This document shows, one piece after another, positions 8,672-17,929 of a DNA stretch of 64,000 bases (positions within the stretch are counted from its first letter, which is position 1; each line of letters begins with the position of its first letter). The DNA is from Propionibacteriaceae bacterium (GTDB taxonomy: Bacteria > Actinomycetota > Actinomycetes > Propionibacteriales > Propionibacteriaceae). The notes below the pieces were generated by a model. The model ran no database searches and was not told the DNA's origin. It worked only from the letters and a program-made list of their open reading frames with translations. The DNA lies in the NCBI GenBank assembly GCA_025965155.1, contig JAOPXN010000073.1, forward strand, positions 1 through 64,000, in the 5' to 3' direction. Made by a program: the position numbers and the translations under genes.

Positions 8672-9163
8672 TCAGCCTGCCCGCAGGTTCTTGACGACGA
8701 GGACCGGGCAACCCGCATGGCGGACACACTGATCACTGACCGAACCGAGAACCATCTCGGCGAAGCCGCCCATTCCGCGTGAACCAACCACGAGCATCAG
8801 TGCCGTCCGGGACAGTTCGATAAGACTCTTGGCGGGACTTGCTTGGACCGCGAGGTAGGAAATGGCCACATCAGGGAACCGGCTGACGGAGGTTTCCGTC
8901 CTAGTCCTGAGCTCGTCCAGGACGGCTTGTTGGAGTTCGTCGGACGACGGGACGTACCCGAACGTCCAGTCTGCCGGGCGTGGAGCGGTCGCAACGGACC
9001 AGCTGCGCACCAGTGTCACCGGCGCCTTCAGCCGATCGGCGAACTCGAGCGCCGTCAGGAGCGCAGCATCCGCGCCGGCTGACCCGTCGTGTCCTACCAC
9101 GACGCTGTCAGCCGGGAGGGGCTCGAGCAGAGGCTCTGACAGTGGGGCGCTTTCGGCGTTCAT
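8672..9163 (-). CDS. Universal stress protein (single UspA domain)
   Basis: A 163-aa protein with one USP fold. SVVVGHDGSAGADAALLTAL at residues 20-39 is the first strand-helix with the ATP-contacting Asp, and the nucleotide signature Gly127-x2-Gly130-x9-Gly140-Ser141 (GSRGMGGFAEMVLGS) predicts ATP binding like MJ0577 and Rv2623. Its role in homologues is growth control in hypoxia or stationary phase. It is convergent with the WS/DGAT gene and divergent from the phosphoketolase gene; the shared 300-bp promoter region contains a DosR-like palindrome. The start ATG is at 9163. Confidence 0.92.
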   Translation of the reverse strand: MNAESAPLSEPLLEPLPADSVVVGHDGSAGADAALLTALEFADRLKAPVTLVRSWSVATAPRPADWTFGYVPSSDELQQAVLDELRTRTETSVSRFPDVAISYLAVQASPAKSLIELSRTALMLVVGSRGMGGFAEMVLGSVSDQCVRHAGCPVLVVKNLRAG

Positions 9164-9464
9164 ACGTGCTCCTCGAGGTCTCTCGAAATGGGTCGGTCAC
9201 CCCGCGTACCGGTAGCGGTGGCTAGCTGACTTGGTGACTGCCAGGGTCGTGGTGACCCTAGGTTGTCATAACTTCACTCGGGTCGACACCCGTCGAAAGT
9301 TCTATGTGCAAAAGTCACACCTGGCCGGGCCTCAGGTCCCGAGACCCATGGGCTTGAGGCCGCAGGGGCCGCTGGAAGGGAAGTCGTTCGACCGCAGCAG
9401 AGCGGCCCGTTGTGCGGGACCTTTGCCTCTGCCTGTGGCGGTGTTCGTCGCGGAGACTGAATAG
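9164..9464. promoter_or_regulatory. Divergent promoter region between usp-like gene and phosphoketolase
   Basis: This 300-base region serves both genes. It contains an AGGGTC-N5-GACCCT inverted repeat at 9243-9259, a CGGGT-CGAC-ACCCG repeat at 9279-9292, the DosR-like box at 9327-9340 and a half-conserved copy at 9416-9430 (GGGACCTTTGCCTCT) only 35 bases before the phosphoketolase start. The dense set of dyads suggests control by more than one regulator. Confidence 0.55.
9327..9340. promoter_or_regulatory. DosR/DevR-box-like palindrome between usp-like gene and xfp
   Basis: GGGCCTCAGGTCCC agrees at 12 of 14 positions with the reverse complement of the site at 6903-6918 (GGGCCAAAGGTCCC). It lies 164 bases before the USP start and 125 before the phosphoketolase start, so it could serve both. 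Confidence 0.55.
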
Positions 9465-11870
9465 GTGACCCTCGATCAGGCCTCCACTGACATCCCCGAC
9501 CTCGACTATGACCACCTCGCCTCACTGGACGAGACTGCCGTTGCTTCCCTGGACGCGTGGTGGCGAGCGAGCAACTACCTCACCATCGGACAGATCTATC
9601 TGAAGGACAACGCGCTGCTACGCCGGCCGCTCACAGTGGCCGATATCAAGCCCCGGCTACTGGGTCATTGGGGCACCAGCCCCGGCCTGTCGTTCATCTA
9701 CGCTCACGCGTCACGGCTGATCCAGCTCACCGGGCAGCGGTGCATCTACATGGCGGGACCCGGTCATGGCGGTCCGGCCCTCGTGGCCGCCGGCTATCTC
9801 GAAGGAACCTACAGCGAGGTCTACCCGGCGATCACCCAGGACGCCGAGGGCCTGCACCGTCTGTTTCGTCAGTTTTCGGCTCCCGGTGGTATCCCGAGCC
9901 ACGTCTCGGTAACCACGCCGGGCTCGATTCACGAAGGTGGCGAGCTGGGATACGTGCTGGTACACGCGTTCGGTTCAGTGATGGACAACCCCGACCTGGT
10001 CACTATTGCGGTGGTGGGCGACGGTGAGGCTGAGACCGGCCCGCTAGAAGGGTCCTGGAAAGGGGTCTCATTCCTCAACCCGAAGCGGGACGGAGCCGTG
10101 CTGCCCATTCTTCATCTGAACGGGTACAAGATCGCCGGTCCGACGGTGCTGGGGCGGAAGCCTCGTGGGGAGGTGCGCTCGTTGCTGGCCGGCCATGGGT
10201 ACGACGTGATCGAGGTCGAGGGTGAGGACCAGCCGGGCATGCATCATCGCTTTGCTGCCGCACTGGCCGAGGCGTGGACCAAGATCCGGGCTATCCAGGA
10301 CAACGCCCGCTCGGGCGACTGGGACGGCGTCCGCCCGCACTGGCCGATGATCATCCTGCGCAGCCCCAAGGGCTGGACCGGGCCGGCCGAGGTCGACGGC
10401 GTCAAGGTCACCGGTACCTGGCGTTCGCACCAGGTCCCCCTGTCAAGCGTGCGAGAGAAACCCGAGCACCTAGCCATCTTGGAGAAGTGGCTCCGTTCCT
10501 ATCGCCCGGAAGAGCTATTTGACGAGAGCGGGCGGCCGGTTGAACAGGTGCTGGCCGCGAATCCGACCGGCGACTTGAGGATGAGCGCGTCCCCCCACGC
10601 CAACGGTGGCGTGCTGACCCAGGACCTCGACTTACCCGACTTTCGCGACTACGCGGTCACCGTCGACCACCCCGCCGTCGAGCCGATGGAATCGACCCGC
10701 AAGCTGGGCGAGATGCTGGCCGAGATCTATCGACGGAACCCGAGCAACTTCCGACTGCTCAGCCCGGACGAGACGAACAGCAACCGGCTCGGCGCCGTGT
10801 TCGAGGTGTCCGACCGCGCCTTCATGGAGCGGGTCGACCCCGGCGACGTGAAGGTCTCTGCTGACGGCCGGGTGATGGAGGTGCTGTCCGAACACAACTG
10901 TCACGGCTGGCTCGAGGGCTACAATCTGACCGGCCGGCACGGCCTGTTCGCCACCTATGAGGCGTTCTCCATGGTGAGTGCGTCCCAGACCGTCCAGCAC
11001 AGCAAATGGTTGGAAGAGGCCGCCCATCTGGCTTGGCGGGCCAGGGTGCCGAGCTTCAACATGCTGCTCACCTCGACGGCCTGGCGCAACGACCACAACG
11101 GCTTCTCCCACCAGGGGCCGGCCCTGATCCAGGTGGTCATCACCCACCGGGGCGACGTGTCCCGGGTCTACCTCCCACCGGACGCCAACTGCCTGCTCTC
11201 GGTGGCCGACCACTGTCTGCGCTCCAAGTCCTACGTGAACCTGATCGTGATCGACAAGCAACCGCAGATGCAGTGGCTTAGCATGGCCGACGCCGAGGAG
11301 CACTGCCTGCGCGGCGCCGGCGTGTGGGAGTGGGCCGCCAACGACGACGGAGACCGCGACCCCGACATCGTGCTTGCGTGCGCCGGCGACGCGATGACTC
11401 TTGAGACGGTAGCAGCGGCACAGATCCTGAAGGAGCGTCTGCCCAAGCTCAGCGTCCGGGTCACCAACGTGGTCGACCTGATGAGTCTCTCCCGGCCCAA
11501 GGACCACCCGCACGGGATGAGCGCCACCCGGTTCCGTGAACTGTTCACTGACTCCGTCGACGTGGTCTTTGCCTTCCACGGTTTCCCCGGAGCGGTCCAC
11601 CAGCTCATCCATGGCCGCCCGGACACGGACCGCTTCCACGTCCGCGGGTTCATCGAGCAGGGCACAACCACGACCCCGTTCGACATGACCGTCAAGAACA
11701 AGGTCTCCCGCTACCACCTGGTCATGGACGCCATCAACAACGCCGGACGCACGCCCGTCGGCTCAGCGGAGCTGCTCGGCTGGTGCCAGAGCAAGCTCCT
11801 CGAGCACCACGACTACGTGGTGGAGAATCTCGAGGACATGCCAGAGATCCGCAATTGGAGGCTGTCGTGA
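9465..11870 (+). CDS. xfp: Xylulose-5-phosphate/fructose-6-phosphate phosphoketolase
   Basis: A thiamine-diphosphate enzyme that splits xylulose-5-P or fructose-6-P to acetyl phosphate plus an aldose phosphate, giving ATP through acetate kinase without redox balance. The 801 residues match the usual family length. LLGHWGTSPGLSFIYAHASR and MAGPGHGGPALVA are N-terminal signatures, VVGDGEAETGPLEGSWKG is the TPP/Mg2+-binding motif, and NDHNGFSHQGP belongs to the pyrimidine domain. The GTG start at 9465 directly follows an in-frame region without better starts. Its place beside USP and DosR-like sites suggests induction when respiration fails, as in the OsdR/DevR clusters of streptomycetes (established for related clusters, inferred here). 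Confidence 0.96.
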   Translation: MTLDQASTDIPDLDYDHLASLDETAVASLDAWWRASNYLTIGQIYLKDNALLRRPLTVADIKPRLLGHWGTSPGLSFIYAHASRLIQLTGQRCIYMAGPGHGGPALVAAGYLEGTYSEVYPAITQDAEGLHRLFRQFSAPGGIPSHVSVTTPGSIHEGGELGYVLVHAFGSVMDNPDLVTIAVVGDGEAETGPLEGSWKGVSFLNPKRDGAVLPILHLNGYKIAGPTVLGRKPRGEVRSLLAGHGYDVIEVEGEDQPGMHHRFAAALAEAWTKIRAIQDNARSGDWDGVRPHWPMIILRSPKGWTGPAEVDGVKVTGTWRSHQVPLSSVREKPEHLAILEKWLRSYRPEELFDESGRPVEQVLAANPTGDLRMSASPHANGGVLTQDLDLPDFRDYAVTVDHPAVEPMESTRKLGEMLAEIYRRNPSNFRLLSPDETNSNRLGAVFEVSDRAFMERVDPGDVKVSADGRVMEVLSEHNCHGWLEGYNLTGRHGLFATYEAFSMVSASQTVQHSKWLEEAAHLAWRARVPSFNMLLTSTAWRNDHNGFSHQGPALIQVVITHRGDVSRVYLPPDANCLLSVADHCLRSKSYVNLIVIDKQPQMQWLSMADAEEHCLRGAGVWEWAANDDGDRDPDIVLACAGDAMTLETVAAAQILKERLPKLSVRVTNVVDLMSLSRPKDHPHGMSATRFRELFTDSVDVVFAFHGFPGAVHQLIHGRPDTDRFHVRGFIEQGTTTTPFDMTVKNKVSRYHLVMDAINNAGRTPVGSAELLGWCQSKLLEHHDYVVENLEDMPEIRNWRLS

Positions 11871-12396
11871 AGACGGGCACGAGCATGGGAGGCACCCCCA
11901 ACCAGAATGCGGAGCCCCGTTTCGCTCGACGACACCCAGCCAAGGGACGTCCGGTCCGGTGCTGCCGACGCGAGGGCCGGTGGACGCGTGGTTGTAAGCG
12001 ATAGGTCCCGGACAACGTTTCGGTGCGCCCGGGACGGCAACCTACCAGCGCTCTCCATCGCCCGGGGAGGCGACAGCCGCCGCCAAGGGGGGAAGGCGGT
12101 CAGAACTGGTCTCCACCGGATAGCCCATCGTGTGTGACCGGTGCCCTTGGGCGCTATTGATCTGTTCACAGGTGCAGGCGATTTCACCGCGGCCTGTTCG
12201 GTCGGGATGCAGACCTCGGAACACGTCGCCTGCGACGCTTCGTCACCGAAGTTGGCGCTTCGCTAGTTGATCATGCAGGCGGCCGGACCGAGTAGGCGAG
12301 CGAGGCCCGTGCCGACTGTCAGGGCCGGGGGCGGCCCGCGCGTGTTGCGATCCACGGGCGGTACGACGATGTGGTCGATGGCAGTGCAGCGCCTGC
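11871..12396. other. Intergenic stretch, no gene seen
   Basis: About 525 bases between the phosphoketolase and the SulP gene on the same strand. No frame looks coding. A loose dyad GGGAC-N4-GGTCC at 11944-11957 and a half site AGGTCCC at about 12003 recall the island's box but are too weak to call. Confidence 0.45.
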
Positions 12397-14217
12397 GTGG
12401 CGGGGGTGGAAGCGTCGGCAGACGCGGCGCCCTATGCCAGGTACGTTGAGTTTGTGGCGAACGCGTCGGCGGGCGGGAGGGGCGGGGGACGCCTGGATCG
12501 CCTGCTGCCGGGGGTGTGGCAGCTGCGTCACTACGAGCGTGCCTGGCTGCGAGGGGACATCGTTGCGGGGGTCACGGTTGCTGCCTACCTCGTTCCTCAG
12601 GTGATGGCGTATGCAGAGGTGGCGGGACTGCCTGCCGTCGCCGGACTGTGGGCGGTAGTAGGGCCGCTCGCGCTTTACGCGCTGCTTGGCTCCTCCCGTC
12701 AGCTCTCGGTCGGCCCCGAGTCGAGTACGGCGTTGATGACTGCTGCCGCGGTAGGGGCCATGGTGGCTGCGGGTGGTACCCGCGCCGACGTTGCCGCCGT
12801 ACTGGCCCTTGCGGTCGGTGGAGTATGCCTTATCGGCTGGGTGGCTCGGCTCGGTTTTCTGGCCAACTTGCTGTCGCGGCCGGTGCTGATCGGCTATATG
12901 GCGGGCATCGCCTTCTTGATGATGGTGAGCCAGCTGGGGAAGGTGACCGGGATCCCGGTCCGGGGAGACTCGGTCGTGGCTGAGCTGCGCTCGGTGGCCA
13001 CTCACCTGGACCAGGTACACATCCCCACCCTTGTCTTGGCGGCCGGCGTGCTCGTACTCCTGCTGGCGATTCAGCGCTGGCTCCCGCGAGCGCCCGGACC
13101 GTTGATAGGGATGATGCTCGCGGCCGGAGCCGTCGCAGTGTTCGATCTCCAGCAGCGGGGAGTGGTCACCATCGGTGACATTCCGCGTGGGTTGCCGAAG
13201 CCATCCATCCCGAGCCTAAGCGGAGTCGAGATGGCGACGCTCCTACCGGCGGCTCTGGGAGTCGCCATCGTCGCCTACTCCGACAACGTCGTGACCGCTC
13301 GAGCCTTCGCCGCCAAACGTCGGGAGGCCGTCGACAGTGACCAGGAGTTTCTCGCTCTAGGCGCGGCCAACCTATCCGCCGGCCTCCTCCAGGGATTCCC
13401 GGTGAGCAGCAGCGGAAGTCGGACCGTACTGGCAGACTCGATTGGGAGCCGCACCCAGCTGTACTCGCTGGTGGCATTGGCCACCGTGCTGCTGACGATG
13501 TTGTTCCTGGGTCCGCTGCTGGCGACGTTCCCCGCCGCAGCCCTCGGTGCAGTCGTCGTGTACGCGGCCACCCGACTGATCGATATCGCCGAACTGCGCC
13601 GCATTGCACGGTTCCGGCGAACCGAACTCGGGCTGTCCCTGGCGACGACCGCTTCAGTGCTGATCTTCGGCGTGCTGTACGGCATCGCGGCGGCCATTGC
13701 CTTGTCGATCCTCGACCTCCTGCGTCGAATCGCCAGACCGCACGACGGGATCCTGGGATACGTGCCAGGGCTGGCAGGAATGCACGACATCGATGACTAC
13801 CCGACCGGCCAGCAGGTAGCAGGGCTCCTGGTTTACCGCTACGACTCGCCCCTGTTCTTCGCGAACGCCGAAGACTTCAAGCGCCGCGCCCTGGCGTCCG
13901 TTGACGAGGCGGCGAGCCCGGTGGAATGGTTCCTGCTCAATGCCGAGGCGAATATCGAGATCGACCTCACAGCGGCAGACGCCCTCGAGGAGCTACGCCA
14001 AGTCCTGGCAGAACGCGGCATCAACTTTGCGATGGCCCGCGTCAAACGTGAGCTGCGCGACCTGCTGGCGGGCGCCGGGTTCCTCGAGAAGCTAGGCGAG
14101 GAACGGATCTACATGACCCTGCCCACCGCGGTTAACGCCTACACCGCCTACTACACCGACGCCCACGGCGCACCACCCCTGGGTCTGGACGACACCACCC
14201 CGACCTCCGGACCGTGA
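12397..14217 (+). CDS. SulP/SLC26-family anion transporter with STAS domain
   Basis: A 606-aa integral membrane protein with about 10-12 hydrophobic segments between residues 45 and 440 and a cytoplasmic STAS domain at roughly 465-570. GDIVAGVTVAAYLVPQVMAYAEVAGLP is the SulP family signature, and GFPVSSSGSRTVLADSIGSR is the conserved re-entrant segment. Relatives carry sulfate, bicarbonate or organic anions; substrate cannot be told from sequence. The STAS part (YDSPLFFANAEDFKRR, EANIEIDLTAADAL) lacks the usual phosphorylatable Ser in an obvious DxS setting. GTG 12397 or GTG 12454 could be the start. Its placement in the island suggests anion or bicarbonate uptake in the dormant state, which is only inference. 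Confidence 0.9.
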   Translation: MAGVEASADAAPYARYVEFVANASAGGRGGGRLDRLLPGVWQLRHYERAWLRGDIVAGVTVAAYLVPQVMAYAEVAGLPAVAGLWAVVGPLALYALLGSSRQLSVGPESSTALMTAAAVGAMVAAGGTRADVAAVLALAVGGVCLIGWVARLGFLANLLSRPVLIGYMAGIAFLMMVSQLGKVTGIPVRGDSVVAELRSVATHLDQVHIPTLVLAAGVLVLLLAIQRWLPRAPGPLIGMMLAAGAVAVFDLQQRGVVTIGDIPRGLPKPSIPSLSGVEMATLLPAALGVAIVAYSDNVVTARAFAAKRREAVDSDQEFLALGAANLSAGLLQGFPVSSSGSRTVLADSIGSRTQLYSLVALATVLLTMLFLGPLLATFPAAALGAVVVYAATRLIDIAELRRIARFRRTELGLSLATTASVLIFGVLYGIAAAIALSILDLLRRIARPHDGILGYVPGLAGMHDIDDYPTGQQVAGLLVYRYDSPLFFANAEDFKRRALASVDEAASPVEWFLLNAEANIEIDLTAADALEELRQVLAERGINFAMARVKRELRDLLAGAGFLEKLGEERIYMTLPTAVNAYTAYYTDAHGAPPLGLDDTTPTSGP

Positions 14218-14274
14218 TCACATTGCGGGGTCGGTCCGGTCGGTGACAAGGGAGGCCACGACCGACGTCAGAAC

Positions 14275-14727
14275 CTACTGGCGCTTAACCGATCGGCCGG
14301 AAATGGACTCCGGCGTCAACCTCAGGAAGAGGGTACGGGTACCCGCGGCCCACGGGCTCGGCCGAGCATCACTCGTCAACTCACTGCCCGGATCCTTGAT
14401 GGCCTCAACACGTCCTCGAACTATGACGCTCCAGCCAGTCCCGAGTAGGTCATTGTGATAGTCGATCTCGAACGCCACCCCGTCGGCACCGGTGGCAAGC
14501 TCGGCCAACGGGCCGTACGGCGATGTTCTGATCACCACCTCTGAGTCCTTATAGCGGTAGTTGACCGGAAAAATCTGGACGCCATCGGGGCGACAGAACG
14601 CAATACGACCGACGACCGTCGTCAAGCCAAGAAACTCCTCGCACAGTTCCCTGGACAGCTCGCGGAAATCCCCGCCCACGGTCCCGGCATCAGGGTCTGT
14701 CACACAAAACACCTCCTCGTTGAGCAC
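14275..14727 (-). CDS. Pyridoxamine 5'-phosphate oxidase-like FMN split-barrel protein (copy A)
   Basis: A 150-aa protein of the flavin-binding split-barrel (PNPOx-like/MSMEG-type) family. LSRELCEEFLGLTTVVGRIAF, IFPVNYRYKDSEVVIRTSPYG and GWSVIVRGRVEAI are the three signature blocks; VNY and the RTSPYG turn normally contact FMN or F420. Such proteins are common in DosR regulons (for example Rv2074- or Rv3129-like) and reduce or bind flavins, haem or F420. It lies downstream of the response regulator on the same strand, 196 bases away, with a separate palindrome (14731-14744) just before its start. Three relatives occur in the next 6 kb. Confidence 0.85.
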   Translation of the reverse strand: MLNEEVFCVTDPDAGTVGGDFRELSRELCEEFLGLTTVVGRIAFCRPDGVQIFPVNYRYKDSEVVIRTSPYGPLAELATGADGVAFEIDYHNDLLGTGWSVIVRGRVEAIKDPGSELTSDARPSPWAAGTRTLFLRLTPESISGRSVKRQ

Positions 14728-14730
14728 CGA

Positions 14731-14744
14731 AGGGCGTTCGCCCT
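14731..14744. repeat. Palindrome before PNPOx-like copy A
   Basis: AGGGCG-TT-CGCCCT lies 4-17 bases upstream of the start codon at 14727, over the expected ribosome-binding region. It differs from the DosR-like box (GGGCG, not GGGAC/GGGCC), so it may act in the mRNA or bind another factor. Confidence 0.35.
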
Positions 14745-14923
14745 GAAACCGTCGCTCTCAATGTACCGCTGCCAAGATGTTGTGTCCGGTCAGTTTGCGT
14801 GTCTGGCAACCGCTCCTCGGGGCGGACGCAGCCGTGTCGAGCAGGGTTGGCTCGGCCATCTGTCTGGCCTACCGCTCGACCTGTCGCGGTCCGATCACGA
14901 ACTGGCACAGGATTCTCAGGCTG

Positions 14924-15595
14924 TCATGGACTGGTCCGCGGGTCGCGGGCCTGGGCGCCGTACACCGCGGCCTGGGTGCGGCGTTGCATGCCGAGCTTGC
15001 TCAGCAGTGTCGAGACGTAGTTTTTCACGGTCTTCTCCGCCAGGTAGAGATGGTCGCCGATCTCTCTATTCGTGCAGCCGTCGGCGATCAGGTCCAAGAT
15101 CTCTCGCTCACGGGTGGTCAGTGCGGCGAGCCGCGGATCCGTAGGCTCCGGGTTCTGCAGCCGCTCAAACAGCTTTCGAGTCAGGCTGGGATCGAGCAGA
15201 GACCGTCCACGGGCGACGTCGCGGATGGCATCGGAGAGGGAGGATCCGGCTATCTGCTTCAGCAGGTAGCCGGCTGCGCCGGCCATCACCGCTGCGAAGA
15301 GCGCTTCGTCGTCGTCGTAAGAAGTGAGGATCAGGCACCGTGTCTCCGGCTGGATGGAGCGGATGTCACGGCAGACGTCGATGCCACTGCCATCGGGGAG
15401 CCGTGCATCGAGCAGGGCGACGTCGGGGTTGGCGGCTGGGATCCTGCGGAGGGCCTCGGCGGCGGTCGCCGCCTCACCGACAATCACGATGTCTGCGGTC
15501 GAGCCCAGTAGGTCGGTCAGCCCCCGGCGGACCAGTTCATGATCATCAAGGATGAAGACGCGAATGACGTCTTTCACCTCAGCGGTATCGTCCAT
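14924..15595 (-). CDS. DosR/DevR-type NarL/FixJ response regulator
   Basis: A 223-aa two-domain regulator. The receiver has the acidic pair Asp17-Asp18, phospho-acceptor Asp63 (LLDARLPDG), the LTS switch Thr and the Lys of YLLKQ. The LuxR-type helix-turn-helix ends in [20 protein letters not shown], nearly identical to the DNA-recognition helix of M. tuberculosis DosR ([20 protein letters not shown]), so a DosR-like target site is expected. The ATG at 15595 overlaps the kinase by 22 bases; GTG 15577 would give a 4-base GTGA overlap and is an equally good start. Kinase and regulator are clearly one operon. Symbols devR/dosR/osdR are used for relatives; orthology is likely but not proven. Confidence 0.93.
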   Translation of the reverse strand: [223 protein letters not shown]

Positions 15596-17307
15596 CGTAG
15601 CTGGAGCCCTTCCCCGTTCAGGTTGGTCAGTGTGAGGTTTCCGCCGTGTTCCTCAGCCCGATCGCGGAGATTCGCCAGGCCGCTTCGGCGACCGTTGCCG
15701 TGGATCCCGATTCCGTTGTCTGTGACCAGCACGGTCAACCGGTCGAGATCGGCTTCCACGACGACGTCGATTTGGTCGGCTTGTGCATGCTTGGCAACGT
15801 TGGTGAGGGACTCACGCACCACTGCCTCGATGTCCCCGATCAAGGAGTCATCGACCAGGGTGTCCACCGCGCCGATGAACTGCAGGGCCGGTGTCTCGAC
15901 CAGCATTTCGCTGATCTCGCGGAGCACCTTGATCACCGCAGACCGAACGGTACGGGTGCCGCCTGGGTCCCGGAGCGCGAAGATGGACGTTCGGATCTGA
16001 GCGATGGTGTCATCAAGATCGTTAACGGTGCGGCTGAGCCGCTGTTGCAGGACCGTGTCGTCGACGGCAGTGGCTGCACTTTGCACACTCAGTCCCGCTG
16101 CGAACAGGCGTTGGATGACATGGTCGTGGAGGTCGCGGGCAATTCGGTCGCGGTCCTCCAACACTGTGAGGCGTTGCTGGTCCGCGCGAGAGTCGGCAAG
16201 CTCCAGGGCGATCGCTGCCTGGCTGGCGAAAGCGTCCGCCATCTGCAGATCCTCGGAGGTGAACGGATGCCGGCCCCGTGCACGCCCAACGACAATGGCG
16301 CCGCGGGGGTTCCATTCGCCGGTCAATGGCAAAGCCATCACCGGTCCGACCGCGATCGGTTCCTTCATCTGTGGATAGACACCGTGGTCGGTGTCCACCG
16401 CATGGGTCATAGTGCCGTGTCCACGTTCGATGGCGGTCCCGGCGGTGGTGCCGGCCGCCGGGTATCGAAGACCGGTCAGCTCCTGCTCGTCCAGACCGGT
16501 AGCCACTGAGATCAGCAGCAACTCCGGATTGTCGGGATCGGGAAACACCACAGTGACGATGTCGGCGTCCGCAAGCCGTTTCACACTGTCCGCGATCCGC
16601 ATCAGGATCGAGCCATCGCCGGAGTCGGCCAGCAGGGCACGACTGATCTCTCCGGAGGCACGGAGCCATTCCTGCCGGCGCCGCGACTCCTCGTAGAGGC
16701 GCGCGTTCTCGATCGCGATGCCGGCGGTCGCCGCCAGCGCGAGGATCACTTCCTCGTCCTCGGGGCTGAAGTCCTGGCCATCGCTACGGTCGGTCAGGTA
16801 CAGGTTTCCGAAGACTGAGTTCCGCGAGCTGATCGGTACACCCAGGAACGACTTCATCGGTGGATGTCCAGTCGGGAACCCGGAGGATCGGGAATCGTGA
16901 GCGATGGTGCTGAGACGGATGGGTTCCGGATGGTCGATCAAAGCGCCCAGCACCCCGCGCCCGGTCGGGAGCTCTCCGATGGTCGCCACCGTGGACTGGT
17001 CCATGCCGACATGGACGAACTGCTCCAAGGTGCCGTCGGCGCCGATCACTCCGAGAGCGGCGTACTGGGCGCCGCCGATCTGTCGGGCTGCCTCGACGAC
17101 GGCTCTGAGGACTGCGGGAAGGGACAGCTCTCCGACTATCGAGCGGTTGGCAGCCAGCAGTCCGCGAAGGCGATCCTGCGCCTCGATCATCTCCGACGCC
17201 CGGTCCACGAGCTCCCTCAGCAGGCTCTCGATTGGCAGCCGGGGCAGATCACCTGACGGGCTCGCTGAAATCTGTGTCACCGCAGCGTCCTGTCCGAGAT
17301 CAGCCAT
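15574..17307 (-). CDS. DosS/DosT-type GAF-GAF histidine kinase, probable haem gas/redox sensor
   Basis: The 577-aa protein has GAF-A (about 60-205), GAF-B (225-375) and a HisKA_3/HATPase_c module with phospho-acceptor His394 (RDLHDHVIQ), N-box VVRESLTNVAKHA and G1 box DNGIG. In GAF-A, GHPPMKSFLGVPI places His148 and FGNLYLTD places Tyr170, 22 residues apart, exactly as the haem ligand His149 and distal Tyr171 of M. tuberculosis DosS. A b-type haem that reads O2, NO, CO or redox is therefore likely. ATG 17307 was chosen because homology starts there; an open frame continues upstream without family resemblance. The partner is the overlapping response regulator. Confidence 0.93.
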   Translation of the reverse strand: MADLGQDAAVTQISASPSGDLPRLPIESLLRELVDRASEMIEAQDRLRGLLAANRSIVGELSLPAVLRAVVEAARQIGGAQYAALGVIGADGTLEQFVHVGMDQSTVATIGELPTGRGVLGALIDHPEPIRLSTIAHDSRSSGFPTGHPPMKSFLGVPISSRNSVFGNLYLTDRSDGQDFSPEDEEVILALAATAGIAIENARLYEESRRRQEWLRASGEISRALLADSGDGSILMRIADSVKRLADADIVTVVFPDPDNPELLLISVATGLDEQELTGLRYPAAGTTAGTAIERGHGTMTHAVDTDHGVYPQMKEPIAVGPVMALPLTGEWNPRGAIVVGRARGRHPFTSEDLQMADAFASQAAIALELADSRADQQRLTVLEDRDRIARDLHDHVIQRLFAAGLSVQSAATAVDDTVLQQRLSRTVNDLDDTIAQIRTSIFALRDPGGTRTVRSAVIKVLREISEMLVETPALQFIGAVDTLVDDSLIGDIEAVVRESLTNVAKHAQADQIDVVVEADLDRLTVLVTDNGIGIHGNGRRSGLANLRDRAEEHGGNLTLTNLNGEGLQLRWTIPLR

Positions 17308-17447
17308 GTGGTTCACACAGTATGCCGCCCGTGGGGCAGCGGCTGGAGCGGGGCCTGGATCGCCTCGTGCGGGTTCCTGGCGCCCAAGCGCCGTAGGTGA
17401 TGGAGAGGATACCCCAGTCCGCTCCATCACCGGTCTCTGAGAGGGCT

Positions 17448-17885
17448 TCAGCCCGGGCCTGTAGCCACCAGACGTCCGCTGACCCGTTGCGGTTCGATCC
17501 GAATGAAGAGATTCCGCACGCCTGACGCCCACGGGACAAGGCCGTGGATGGTCCACAACCGGACCAGGTCCTCCGGTTGAGCCACCGCCTGCGCCCGCCC
17601 TCGAAGGACGACGCTCCAACCGGTCTGCTCTTGCTGGTCCAGATCGTCCACCTCGAAGCCGACGTCCGTCGGCCGGATCAGCTCCGACAAGATGCCGTAC
17701 GGCGAGGTCCGGAAGACGATTCGCGTGTCGAGGCAGGCGTAGGTGACGGGAAGGATCTGCGGCCCGTCCGCCGCCTGCCACGCGACCCGACCGACGGTGT
17801 GTGTCTGCAGCAGAGCCATGCAGCGCTCCGGGGTGATCTCGCTGAACCTGATCTCCGGTGTGCTGCGGCGCGTGCCGGTGTACAT
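17448..17885 (-). CDS. PNPOx-like FMN split-barrel protein (copy B)
   Basis: A 145-aa relative of copies A and C: MALLQTHTVGRVAWQAADG, ILPVTYACLDTRIVFRTSPYG and GWSVVLRGRAQAVAQPEDL are the signature blocks. It lies 44 bases after the DoxX gene and 140 before the haem kinase on the same strand, so the run 19104 to 14275 may be one or two transcripts under the DosR-like site at 19218-19231. The cofactor could be FMN, F420 or haem; the family does not allow a choice. Position in a kinase-regulator island favours a redox role. Confidence 0.87.
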   Translation of the reverse strand: MYTGTRRSTPEIRFSEITPERCMALLQTHTVGRVAWQAADGPQILPVTYACLDTRIVFRTSPYGILSELIRPTDVGFEVDDLDQQEQTGWSVVLRGRAQAVAQPEDLVRLWTIHGLVPWASGVRNLFIRIEPQRVSGRLVATGPG

Positions 17886-17929
17886 GGAAGCTTCACCTTT
17901 CTTTCAAGCAGATGCTGTGGACAAGAGGG

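Noticed and set aside
10632-11717. Minus-strand open frame of 361 codons inside xfp
   Set aside because: Antisense to the phosphoketolase, with His/Val-rich content typical of shadows of GC-rich genes.
11944-11957. GGGAC-N4-GGTCC dyad as a DosR-like site before SulP
   Set aside because: The right half is not the complement of the left, and it lies about 440 bases from the SulP start.
14731-14744. AGGGCGTTCGCCCT as a further DosR-type box
   Set aside because: The half site is GGGCG rather than GGGAC/GGGCC, and it covers the translation start region of its gene.
15646-16509. Plus-strand open frame of 287 codons
   Set aside because: Antisense to the haem histidine kinase catalytic region.
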